This document shows positions 7,010 through 13,900 of a DNA stretch of 21,819 nt, piece after piece. Positions within the stretch are counted from its first letter, which is position 1. Each line of letters begins with the position of its first letter. The notes beneath the pieces were generated by a model, which saw nothing but the letters and a program-made list of their open reading frames with translations, was not told the origin of the DNA and made no database searches. Source of the DNA: JBBQSU01 sp038234815 (lineage in GTDB: Bacteria > Planctomycetota > Phycisphaerae > Tepidisphaerales > Tepidisphaeraceae); contig JBBQSU010000056.1 in the NCBI GenBank assembly GCA_038234815.1, positions 1 to 21,819 of the forward strand, in the 5' to 3' direction. Both the position numbers and the translations under genes were made by a program.

Positions 7010-7492
7010 CTAGCTCACCTTCGCCAGCAGCACGACGACATGCGCCGCCAGCGCCTCGCCGCGGCCGATGGCGTCGACACCCTCATTGGTGCCGGCTTTC
7101 ACATTCACTTGCGTACCTAGCAGCCGTTCGAGGTTTTCGCGGATTGGGACCTTGTAGGTGCTCAGCCGCGGGCGCTCGGCGAGGATCAGGCAATCGGCAT
7201 TCTCGATGCGATACCCTTCGGTGCGCATCTCCTGGATGGCCCGCTGGAGGAAGATCTCGCTGGCGGCGTTTTTCCAGCGCGGGTCGGTGTTGGGGAAATG
7301 CTCGCCGATGTCGCCTTCGCCGATGCCGCCGAGGATCGCGTCGACCAGGGCATGGATGAGCACATCGCCGTCGCTGTGGGCGATGGCGCTCATCTCGTCC
7401 GACACTTTCACCCCGCCGATCATCAGCACCCCGCCGGGTTGAAGCCGGTGCAGGTCGTAGCCTTGGCCGATGCGGAAATTGGTCCGGGTCAT
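7010..7492 (-). CDS. ispF: 2-C-methyl-D-erythritol 2,4-cyclodiphosphate synthase IspF
   Basis: A 160-residue enzyme, the standard IspF length. It cyclises CDP-methylerythritol 2-phosphate to MEcPP with loss of CMP, in the non-mevalonate isoprenoid pathway, as a cytosolic trimer. The metal ligands are visible as Asp13 and His15 in GQGYDLHRL and His47 in SDGDVLIHALVDA. HFPNTDPRWK (65-74) and the C-terminal KAGTNEGVDAIGRGEALAAH block are family hallmarks. The frame extends ten codons upstream, but the ATG at 7492 matches the family start and has AAGGA 6 nt upstream. No ispD is adjacent. Both flanks carry dispersed repeats. Confidence 0.96.
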   Translation of the reverse strand: MTRTNFRIGQGYDLHRLQPGGVLMIGGVKVSDEMSAIAHSDGDVLIHALVDAILGGIGEGDIGEHFPNTDPRWKNAASEIFLQRAIQEMRTEGYRIENADCLILAERPRLSTYKVPIRENLERLLGTQVNVKAGTNEGVDAIGRGEALAAHVVVLLAKVS

Positions 7493-7516
7493 TTGAATCC
7501 TTACAGATTGAGAATG

Positions 7517-7671
7517 AACCACGAAGACACGAAGGCTCGAAGAAGACCGTAAACCGCAGATGATACAGATTGAATTCGAGGCTATCTCTTATCTGCGCAA
7601 TCTGCGGTTAGCAACGCATTCTCTTCTCTTCGTGTCTTCGTGATTCGACGTACTCTTCGTGTTTTCGTGGT
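7517..7671. repeat. Cluster of dispersed intergenic repeats upstream of ispF
   Basis: The interval between ispF and the response regulator gene is almost wholly repeat. AACCACGAAGACACGAAGG (7517-7535, plus) is answered by inverted copies CTTCGTGTCTTCGTGATT (7628-7645) and CTTCGTGTTTTCGTGGT (7655-7671). Nested inside are AACCGCAGATGATACAGATT (7552-7571) and its inverted partner ending AATCTGCGGTTA (7591-7610). The nested inverted arrangement could fold as a long stem. Both motif types resemble intergenic repeats I recall from environmental Planctomycetota and Verrucomicrobiota genomes. Confidence 0.75.
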
Positions 7672-7683
7672 CCAAATTCCTCG

Positions 7684-9063
7684 TCACTCGACTAAACCGT
7701 ATTCCTTGATCTTGCGATAGAGCGTGCGCTCGCCGATGCCGAGCATTTTCGCCGCCTGCTCGCGGTTGCCGGTGGTTAATTTCAGCGTGTTGCGAATGGC
7801 TTCTTTTTCGATCTGTTCGAGGCTGAGTCCGACGAGGTTTTCCATTCCGCCGACCTTGCTGAGACTGACCGGGCGGATTTCGGTCGGGAGCGTGTCTTCG
7901 GTCACGAGATTGCCCGTGGTGAGGACGACCATGTTCTCGATGACGTTGCGCAGTTGCCGGACATTTCCGGGCCATGAATAGCTCATTAGCACGTGCTGCG
8001 CGCCGGAGGACATGCCCTCAAGGTCCTTGTGATAGCGCTCGGATGCGCGTTGCATGAAGTAGTGAATGAGCAGCGGGATGTCTTCACGGCGCTCGCGTAG
8101 CGGAGGGAGGGTGAGCGTGACGCCCTTGATGCGGAAATAGAGATCCTCTCGAAACTGCCGCTCGCTGACCATCTCGTCAATCTGGCGATTGGTGGCGCTG
8201 ATGAGCCGCACGTCCACCTGAATGGGATCATTCGAGCCGAGTCGCACCACCTCGCCGTTTTCAAGCACGCGCAGCAGCTTGGCCTGCATGGCCGCGGGCA
8301 TGTCGCCAATCTCGTCGAGAAAGAGCGTTCCGCCGTCGGCGGCTTCGAAGCGGCCCTCTCGGTCGCCTTGGGCGCCGGTGAAGGCGCCCTTCACGTGGCC
8401 GAAAAGTTCGTCCTCAAGGATGCTTTCGCTAAGCCCGGCGCAATTGAGCGGCATCATGCGCTGCTTGCGGCGCCGGCTGGCCCCGTGAATGGCATTGGCG
8501 ATCAGTTCCTTGCCGGTTCCGCTTTCACCCATGATGAGAACGGGAATATCGCTCCCGGCCACTTGCCGGGCGGTTTGAATCACGCGTTTCATACCGGCAC
8601 TGGAATGCACAATCCCCTCAAACACGGCCCCGCCCACCAGCTCCTGCGTCATGGCCTGGTTCTGCTTCTGGAGCGCGGCCTTCTCGGCGGCGCGGTTCAC
8701 CTGCACTCTGAAATCGTCCAGGTCGAGCGGCTTGATGATGTAGTCGTAAGCGCCATCCTGCATGGCCTGCTTGCTGGTGGGAACGTCGTTGAGCGCCGTG
8801 ACGAGAATCACCGGCGGGGGCGGATCGATCTGGCGGGTTGTCTGGAGCAATAGCAGGCCGTCGCGATTGCCGTCCATCATGATGTCGGTGACGACAACAT
8901 CGAACTTCTTCTTAGCGAGTTTGGCCTTGGCCTGATCGAGATTGAATGCAACGTCTGTCGTATGCCCGACACGCAGCAATGCCTCGCTCATCACTTCGGC
9001 ATGATCCTGCTCGTCATCAACGACGAGCACATGGGCTTGAGGTTTCGGGGCGTCGGAGGTCAT
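7684..9063 (-). CDS. NtrC-family sigma54-dependent response regulator
   Basis: A 459-residue cytosolic transcription activator. The receiver domain spans about residues 10-125, with the acidic pair Asp16-Asp17, phosphoacceptor Asp60 (VVVTDIMMDG) and Lys111 (IIKPLD). The AAA+ domain spans about 150-390 with Walker A GESGTGKE (179-186), the sigma54-contacting GAFTGA loop (226-231) and Walker B GGTLFLDEIGD (244-254). The C terminus is a Fis-type helix-turn-helix (REQAAKMLGIGERTLYRKIK). An intact GAFTGA loop means it should activate RpoN-dependent promoters. No sensor kinase is adjacent, so it is an orphan here. The ATG at 9063 matches the domain start; no clear ribosome binding site precedes it. 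It is divergent from a beta-barrel gene across 139 bp. Confidence 0.93.
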   Translation of the reverse strand: MTSDAPKPQAHVLVVDDEQDHAEVMSEALLRVGHTTDVAFNLDQAKAKLAKKKFDVVVTDIMMDGNRDGLLLLQTTRQIDPPPPVILVTALNDVPTSKQAMQDGAYDYIIKPLDLDDFRVQVNRAAEKAALQKQNQAMTQELVGGAVFEGIVHSSAGMKRVIQTARQVAGSDIPVLIMGESGTGKELIANAIHGASRRRKQRMMPLNCAGLSESILEDELFGHVKGAFTGAQGDREGRFEAADGGTLFLDEIGDMPAAMQAKLLRVLENGEVVRLGSNDPIQVDVRLISATNRQIDEMVSERQFREDLYFRIKGVTLTLPPLRERREDIPLLIHYFMQRASERYHKDLEGMSSGAQHVLMSYSWPGNVRQLRNVIENMVVLTTGNLVTEDTLPTEIRPVSLSKVGGMENLVGLSLEQIEKEAIRNTLKLTTGNREQAAKMLGIGERTLYRKIKEYGLVE

Positions 9064-9202
9064 GGCGGGGATTTTAGAGCATTTGTCACCAATGAGAAAT
9101 GGAAGCACTGTGATCGGGTTGCATGAGAAAGCGGGCACCGCTTCGCCGTGACATTGCACCGGCGCGAGATTAGAGTTTTAATCCTCGATCAGGAGACGTT
9201 TG

Positions 9203-10078
9203 GTGACACGATTTGGCGCATGGTTGTTTGCAATCGGATGGCTGGCCGGCCCGGTGCTGGCCGGGCCGCTCTCCCTGTCGATGCTGCCCGATGACGAAAG
9301 CATCTATGCCCTCCCCGAACCGCCGAAACCGAATGAAGGCGTCAATCAGGGCGGGGTGCATGTCGATGTCGCCGTGCGCTACATGAGCGACTACATCTAC
9401 CGCGGGATTGATAACAGCGAAGTGGGCGGGCACGAGGACGCGCCCAACCTGCAATTCGACGGCCAGTTGTCCTTCGATCTGGGCAAGGCCCCGCACCCGT
9501 TTGTCGGGGCTTTCATCAACATCTATGACTCGGATCCGATCAGCCGTTTTCAAGAAATACGGCCATTTTTCGGTCTGGAATGGACGATCCGACCGCTGAT
9601 TATGACCGGCGGGCACGTCACCTACATTCTGCCCGAACGTGAAAATCTCAATTCATCCGAAATTTACGGCAAGATCGAGATTGACGATTCGTACTTTCTG
9701 CATACCGAACATGCGATCTTCGGTCCCTATGTCTATGCGGCCTACGACTACGATCTGAACAACGGCTGGTATATGGAGGCCGGACTTCGCCATGTGCATC
9801 CGATCGACGACACCGGCCTGACCGTTTCGCTCTTTGCCGACATCGCCTACGTCATCGCCCAGCAGCATTTCGTTTTCCCCGGCGAGCGCGACACTGGCTT
9901 TCAACATTGGGAAGTCGGCGCGGCCACCAGCTATTCACTCAACACGCTGTTCAACCTCCCCAAGCGCTACGGCGAGTTTTCCCTCGAAGGCTACCTGAAC
10001 TACACCGACGGCCTGACGCACGGCCTGCGCGCCGACACCCAGCTGTGGGGCGGGGTCGGAATCAAGTTCCACTATTGA
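9203..10078 (+). CDS. TorF-like putative outer-membrane beta-barrel protein
   Basis: A 291-residue exported protein. Residues 1-21 form a signal peptide (VTRFGAWLFAIGWLAGPVLA, cleavage likely after VLA). The mature part begins with a short linker, then an alternating aromatic strand pattern. The block VDVAVRYMSDYIYRGIDNSE resembles the VSDYVFRG start of the TorF/gcw_chp putative porin family, and the chain ends in a strand finishing FHY. The assignment to a beta-barrel is firm, to TorF tentative. The GTG at 9203 is preferred because AGGAG lies 7 nt upstream; the TTG at 9200 would be too close to it. It is divergent from the NtrC-type regulator and convergent with ilvB. I found no clear -24/-12 sigma54 promoter. 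Confidence 0.72.
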   Translation: MTRFGAWLFAIGWLAGPVLAGPLSLSMLPDDESIYALPEPPKPNEGVNQGGVHVDVAVRYMSDYIYRGIDNSEVGGHEDAPNLQFDGQLSFDLGKAPHPFVGAFINIYDSDPISRFQEIRPFFGLEWTIRPLIMTGGHVTYILPERENLNSSEIYGKIEIDDSYFLHTEHAIFGPYVYAAYDYDLNNGWYMEAGLRHVHPIDDTGLTVSLFADIAYVIAQQHFVFPGERDTGFQHWEVGAATSYSLNTLFNLPKRYGEFSLEGYLNYTDGLTHGLRADTQLWGGVGIKFHY

Positions 10079-10082
10079 GCCA

Positions 10083-10113
10083 AATCGCCTGAGCCAGATC
10101 GCTCGAGGCGATT
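10083..10113. terminator. Hairpin between convergent genes (possible bidirectional terminator)
   Basis: Arms AATCGCCT-GAGC (10083-10094) and GCTC-g-AGGCGATT (10101-10113) form a 12-bp stem with a 1-nt bulge and a 6-nt loop. It fills the 45-bp gap between the plus-strand beta-barrel stop and the minus-strand ilvB stop. T-runs are poor on both sides, so termination strength is uncertain. Confidence 0.55.
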
Positions 10114-10123
10114 GCGCCACGCA

Positions 10124-11875
10124 TCAGGCCAGCGTGCCCATTTCCATCTCATGCAGACCTTTGCCCGACGGCACCATCGGGTAGACATGCTCGTTCGGCT
10201 CGACGAAGAAATCCGCGAGCACCGGGCCTTTGTGCGCCAGCATTTCTTTCACCGCCTTGGGCACGTCAGCCTTGTGCTCACAGCGGATCCCACGGATGCC
10301 GTAGGCTTCGGCCAAGGCCTTGAAGTTCGGGTTCTTCATAATCGTCTGGCTATACCTGCGGTCGTAAAACAGGTCTTGCCACTGCTTGACCATCCCTTGG
10401 AATTCATTGTTCAGCAAAACGATTTTCACGGGGATGTCATATTCGGCCATGGTGGCCAGTTCGTACAGCGTCATCTGGAATGAAGCATCGCCGTCGATAT
10501 CAATGACGGTTCGACCGGGAACGCCGAGCTGCGCGCCAATGGCCGCGGGCAGACCGTAGCCCATCGTTCCCAGCCCCCCGCTGGTGATCATCTGCCGGGG
10601 ATAGGTCCAACGCAAAAACTGCGCCGCCCACATCTGGTGCTGACCCACGCCGGTGGTGAAAGTAGCTTCGCCGCGCGTTTGATTGTTGATCTCCTGCAGC
10701 ACGTACTGCGGTTTGGCGTTCTTTGAATCGTCGAGGAACCGGAAGGGATACCGCTTCTTCCAGGCGTCGATCTGGACGAACCATTCGCCACGGTCGCGGC
10801 GCTCGATGAAGGGATACATCGATTCCAGGCTGGCCCGGGCGTCGCCGACAACCGGCACGTCCACGTCCACATTCTTGGAGATGCTCGAAGGGTCGATATC
10901 GATGTGGATGATCTTGGCATTGGGCGCGAAGGTGGCGAGATTGCCGGTCACCCGGTCGTCGAAACGCGCGCCCACCGAGATCAGGCAGTCGCAATGCTGC
11001 ACGGCGAAGTTGGCGTAAGCCGAGCCGTGCATCCCCAGCATATGCACGCTCAGCGGGCTGTTTTCATCAAACGCCCCCAAGCCCAGCAGCGTGGTCGTGC
11101 AGGGAATGTTGCCCTTCTCGGCCAGCTTACGAAGGATTTGCCAGGCATCACTGATGATCGCCCCGCCGCCGACGTACAACAGTGGCCGCTCGCTGCGGTT
11201 GATTAGCTCGGCAGCGTCCATCACCTGCTTTTGGCTTCCCCCGGACAGGGAGCTTTTCTTGCGCTTCAGCACGTGCTCACGCGGCGAATCGTCCACCTCG
11301 TCGGGGCACACCGCAACCTGAACGTCCTTCGGGATATCCACCAGCACCGATCCCGGCCGGCCGGTCGAGGCGATCAGAAATGCCTCGTTAATAATCCGCG
11401 GAAGTTCACGAACATCTTTGACGAGATAGTTCCATTTTGTGCAAGCGCGGGTGATGCCGGTGACATCGGCCTCCTGGAACGCATCGTTGCCGATCACTTT
11501 GGTCGCCACCTGCCCGGAAAAAACCACGATCGGCACGCTATCCATGTTGGCCGTGGCCAGCGGGGTAACGGTGTTGGTAGCCCCCGGCCCGCTGGTGACG
11601 ATGCACACGCCCGGCTTGCCGGTCGCCCGGGCATAACCATCGGCGCAATGGCCCGAGGCCTGCTCGTGGCGGTTGAGGATGAACTTGGCCGGGGTTTTGT
11701 AAAGTTGGTCAAACACCGGCAGGATCGCCCCGCCGGGGTATCCGAAAATGGTATCGACCTTGTGCGTGCCGATCAGCATTTCGTGGAGAATCTGCGCCCC
11801 AATTCGACCCTTATATTTGGGCTTGTCGGTAGCGGAGGTCGAGGTCAACTTGGTATCGGGGTTTAACAGGGTCAT
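10124..11875 (-). CDS. ilvB: Acetolactate synthase large (catalytic) subunit
   Basis: A 583-residue ThDP enzyme that condenses two pyruvates to acetolactate, or pyruvate with 2-oxobutyrate, at the first common step of Val/Leu/Ile synthesis. Seen in order: GYPGGAILPVFDQL (45-58), catalytic Glu71 in NRHEQASGHCADGYARATG, the SGPGATN stretch, the central FAD-type domain with ARFDDRVTG, and the ThDP/Mg site DIDGDASF followed about 26 residues later by NN. HEQASGHCADGYAR is a slight variant of the usual HEQAAAHAADGYAR. Length suits an ilvB/ilvI product. No regulatory subunit gene (ilvN) is adjacent, which is unusual. The ATG at 11875 has only a weak AGAGC site. The upstream leader (11876-12206) looks like an attenuator, described separately. 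Confidence 0.95.
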   Translation of the reverse strand: MTLLNPDTKLTSTSATDKPKYKGRIGAQILHEMLIGTHKVDTIFGYPGGAILPVFDQLYKTPAKFILNRHEQASGHCADGYARATGKPGVCIVTSGPGATNTVTPLATANMDSVPIVVFSGQVATKVIGNDAFQEADVTGITRACTKWNYLVKDVRELPRIINEAFLIASTGRPGSVLVDIPKDVQVAVCPDEVDDSPREHVLKRKKSSLSGGSQKQVMDAAELINRSERPLLYVGGGAIISDAWQILRKLAEKGNIPCTTTLLGLGAFDENSPLSVHMLGMHGSAYANFAVQHCDCLISVGARFDDRVTGNLATFAPNAKIIHIDIDPSSISKNVDVDVPVVGDARASLESMYPFIERRDRGEWFVQIDAWKKRYPFRFLDDSKNAKPQYVLQEINNQTRGEATFTTGVGQHQMWAAQFLRWTYPRQMITSGGLGTMGYGLPAAIGAQLGVPGRTVIDIDGDASFQMTLYELATMAEYDIPVKIVLLNNEFQGMVKQWQDLFYDRRYSQTIMKNPNFKALAEAYGIRGIRCEHKADVPKAVKEMLAHKGPVLADFFVEPNEHVYPMVPSGKGLHEMEMGTLA

Positions 11876-11890
11876 AAATTGCTCTTTATT

Positions 11891-11933
11891 AAAAGCCCAT
11901 CCGGCAACGGATAGCGATCCGGCTGCGACGGGC
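11891..11933 (-). promoter_or_regulatory. Mutually exclusive hairpins just before ilvB (candidate attenuator)
   Basis: On the minus-strand RNA, three 5-nt blocks follow each other: CGGAU (11921-11917), AUCCG (11912-11908) and CGGAU (11903-11899). The middle block can pair with either neighbour but not both. The second pairing extends to 7 bp including one G-U (from C11914 to G11897) and is followed by GC and UUUU (11894-11891), a short terminator-like form. A GCCC/GGGC pair (11930-11933 with 11895-11898) can close the other form. The element ends 15 nt before the ilvB ATG. The stems are short, so a role at the translation-initiation level is also possible. Confidence 0.45.
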
Positions 11934-12023
11934 AAAACTCAGGGAAAAATACGGAGAAAACGGGAGGCTCAGGGAGCCAAAAACAAGCGGATGTGGGCCG
12001 GTCGCCGGGTGGGCGGTTCCAGC

Positions 12024-12068
12024 CTATCGTACGACCACCGTAAGTCGAATAGCACGCGATTGGGTCAT
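12024..12068 (-). CDS. Putative ilvB leader peptide rich in branched-chain amino acids
   Basis: This 14-codon frame (ATG at 12068, TAG at 12024-12026) reads MTQSRAIRLTVVVR. It contains Ile, Leu and three consecutive Val codons, the amino acids made by the pathway of the gene that follows. It resembles the ilvB leader peptide I recall from corynebacteria (an MTIIRLVVV-type sequence) and in concept the enteric ivbL leader. The Val codons lie in GGUGG (12039-12035), which can pair with CCACC (12012-12008) just past the stop; a ribosome stalled at the Val codons would open this stem. The peptide sits about 100 nt into the predicted transcript and 149 nt before ilvB. The ribosome binding site is weak (AGAGAAG). 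No product function is expected beyond sensing charged tRNA. Confidence 0.6.
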   Translation of the reverse strand: MTQSRAIRLTVVVR

Positions 12069-12126
12069 CGGTCTTCTCTGGCTCCGGGCCGGAACGGAAG
12101 CAAGGGTTAGCTTCGGACCGGACCTT

Positions 12127-12175
12127 GGTGGCGAAGGAACCTTTCCCCGGCGGGGAAAAACTCCTTCAAGCCACC
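12127..12175 (-). other. Long hairpin at the predicted 5' end of the ilvB leader RNA
   Basis: There are three stacked stems: GGTGGC/GCCACC (12127-12132 with 12170-12175), GAAGGA/TCCTTC (12133-12138 with 12162-12167) and TTTCCCC/GGGGAAA (12142-12148 with 12152-12158), closed by a 3-nt loop. That is 19 bp with only small internal loops. The predicted transcription start (about 12170) falls at its edge, so the ilvB mRNA may begin with this structure, which could stabilise the 5' end. It is not followed by a T-run on either strand. Confidence 0.55.
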
Positions 12176-12176
12176 C

Positions 12177-12206
12177 ACTATAATCGCCCAACCCGCGAAA
12201 CGTCAA
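12177..12206 (-). promoter_or_regulatory. Predicted sigma70-type promoter of the ilvB leader
   Basis: On the minus strand -35 TTGACG (12206-12201) and -10 TATAGT (12182-12177) each match the consensus at 5 of 6 positions, with an 18-bp spacer. The start of transcription would be near 12170, giving a leader of about 295 nt before ilvB. On the opposite strand a TATAAT overlaps at 12179-12184, but without a matching -35. Confidence 0.6.
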
Positions 12207-12358
12207 TTCTTTTTTTCGGACATTGTTCGGTCCCATTTGGCCCTCTCGTGGTTAATCGCACCTAGCAAGTGCCTTTTTTGTATATTCGCATGGTTTATGG
12301 TGTTTATTCCGCATCCGTCTGGTACCCTGACGCCGAACCGTTTTTGTGATGGAGGCCG

Positions 12359-13900
12359 TTGAAAGTTCTTCTTGTCTATCCCGAGTTTCCGAACACCTTC
12401 TGGAGCCACGATTTTGCCCTGAAAATGGTGCGAAAACGAGCCGTTTCGCCGCCCCTTGGGTTGCTCACCGTAGCGGCCTTGCTGCCGGCCGATTGGGAAA
12501 AACGCCTGGTCGATCTGAATATCGGCCCGCTCACCAAGGAAGCACTCGCCTGGGCTGATTACGTGTTTGTCAGTGGAATGTCGGTGCAGCGCGACGCGGC
12601 CAAAGAGATCATCGCCCGGGCGAAAAAAGCCGGGAAAATCGTCGTGGCCGGCGGGCCGCTTTTCACCGCCGAATACGCCACCTTCGATCAGGTCGATCAT
12701 TTCGTCCTCAACGAAGGCGAACTGACCCTCCCCCCCTTCCTGGCCGACTTGGCCAACGGTTGCGCCAAACGCACCTATCGCACGCGCGCCTTTGCCGATC
12801 TCACTAAGTCGCCCACTCCCCTCTGGAATCTGGTTGATCTTAAGGCCTATCACTCCGGCGCGATCCAGTATTCGCGCGGCTGTCCCTTCGACTGCGAATT
12901 CTGCAACGTCACCGCACTCTTCGGACGCGCGCCGCGCGTTAAGACCGGTGCGCAAATCATCGGCGAGCTAAACGCCCTTCAGGCCAGCGGGTGCGCGGAC
13001 CGGGTCTTCTTTGTTGATGACAACCTCATCGGCAACAAGCCCGCGGCCAAGAAAGACCTGCTTCCGGCGCTGGCCAAATGGCAGACCGAACACCACCCGA
13101 TGCGATTTAACACCCAGGCGTCGATGAACCTGGCTGACGACGAGGCCATGACCAGCGCCTTGGTGAAAGGGGGCTTCGATGCGGTTTTTGTCGGGATCGA
13201 AACGCCCGATGCCGCCGACCTGGCCGAATGCGGGAAGACACAAAATCTCAAGCGCGACCTTCTCGAAGACGTCAAGCGATTGCAGCGCGCCGGGCTTGAA
13301 GTTCAGGCCGGATTCATCGTCGGATTCGACAACGACAAACAGGACATCTTTCAACGGCAGATCGACTTCATCCAGCGCAGCGGGATTCTCACCGCGATGG
13401 TGGGATTATTGCACGCCCCCCCGGGCACCAGGCTGGCCGAACGCATGCGCAAGGAAGGCCGGTATATCGGCCCGTCGTCAGGTGACAACACCGACGGCTC
13501 GACCAACATCGTCCCGCGTATGGGCATCAAAAAATTGCGCGCCGGCTACGACGACCTGATCGAGGAAATCTATTCGCCTGCCGCATTTTACAAACGCGCC
13601 AAGACATTCTTGAAGGAATTCGCCCCGCAGCGTCGGGCGCAAAAAATCGACCCGCGTCATCTGGCCGCGATGCTGCATTCCTTCGTTCGTCTGGGTATCT
13701 TTGGCAAGGAACGCTTCCATTACTGGGGCCTTCTGGCCTGGACGCTCACCCATCGCCCGAAGCTGATCCCCGACGCTTTTCGTATGGCCATCTGCGGGTA
13801 TCACTACCGCCGGATCAGTGAAATCACCCGCCAGCGAACGCCGGTCGAAAACCCCTTTGCCGAATTCATGGCCCCGGCACGGCAGAACGCGATGAGCTAA
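12359..13900 (+). CDS. B12-binding-domain radical SAM protein (DUF4070-like)
   Basis: A 513-residue protein. Residues 1-140 look like a cobalamin-binding Rossmann domain (start KVLLVYPEFP, then GLLTVAALLP, and VVAGGPLFT). The radical SAM domain follows, with the [4Fe-4S] motif CPFDCEFC (Cys175, Cys179, Cys182) in the usual SRGCPFDCEFCNV context. Downstream come the SAM-domain strands FVDDNLIGN, FVGIETP and GFIVGFDND. The C-terminal 150 residues match what I know of the DUF4070 extension. Such proteins are often of unknown substrate; methyltransferases and hopanoid enzymes are relatives. The start is TTG at 12359, because an in-frame stop lies just upstream and the next Met would cut the first domain strand. 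GGAGG lies 3 nt before it. Its stop codon overlaps that of trpB. Confidence 0.88.
   Translation: MKVLLVYPEFPNTFWSHDFALKMVRKRAVSPPLGLLTVAALLPADWEKRLVDLNIGPLTKEALAWADYVFVSGMSVQRDAAKEIIARAKKAGKIVVAGGPLFTAEYATFDQVDHFVLNEGELTLPPFLADLANGCAKRTYRTRAFADLTKSPTPLWNLVDLKAYHSGAIQYSRGCPFDCEFCNVTALFGRAPRVKTGAQIIGELNALQASGCADRVFFVDDNLIGNKPAAKKDLLPALAKWQTEHHPMRFNTQASMNLADDEAMTSALVKGGFDAVFVGIETPDAADLAECGKTQNLKRDLLEDVKRLQRAGLEVQAGFIVGFDNDKQDIFQRQIDFIQRSGILTAMVGLLHAPPGTRLAERMRKEGRYIGPSSGDNTDGSTNIVPRMGIKKLRAGYDDLIEEIYSPAAFYKRAKTFLKEFAPQRRAQKIDPRHLAAMLHSFVRLGIFGKERFHYWGLLAWTLTHRPKLIPDAFRMAICGYHYRRISEITRQRTPVENPFAEFMAPARQNAMS

Noticed and set aside
9064..9202. Sigma54 (-24/-12) promoter for the beta-barrel gene next to the NtrC-type regulator
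   Set aside because: No GG-N10-GC pair in a TGGCAC-N5-TTGC context was found in the spacer.
12258..12279. A GCAC...GTGC stem followed by TTTTTT before the radical SAM gene
   Set aside because: Only four base pairs are continuous, too weak to call a terminator.
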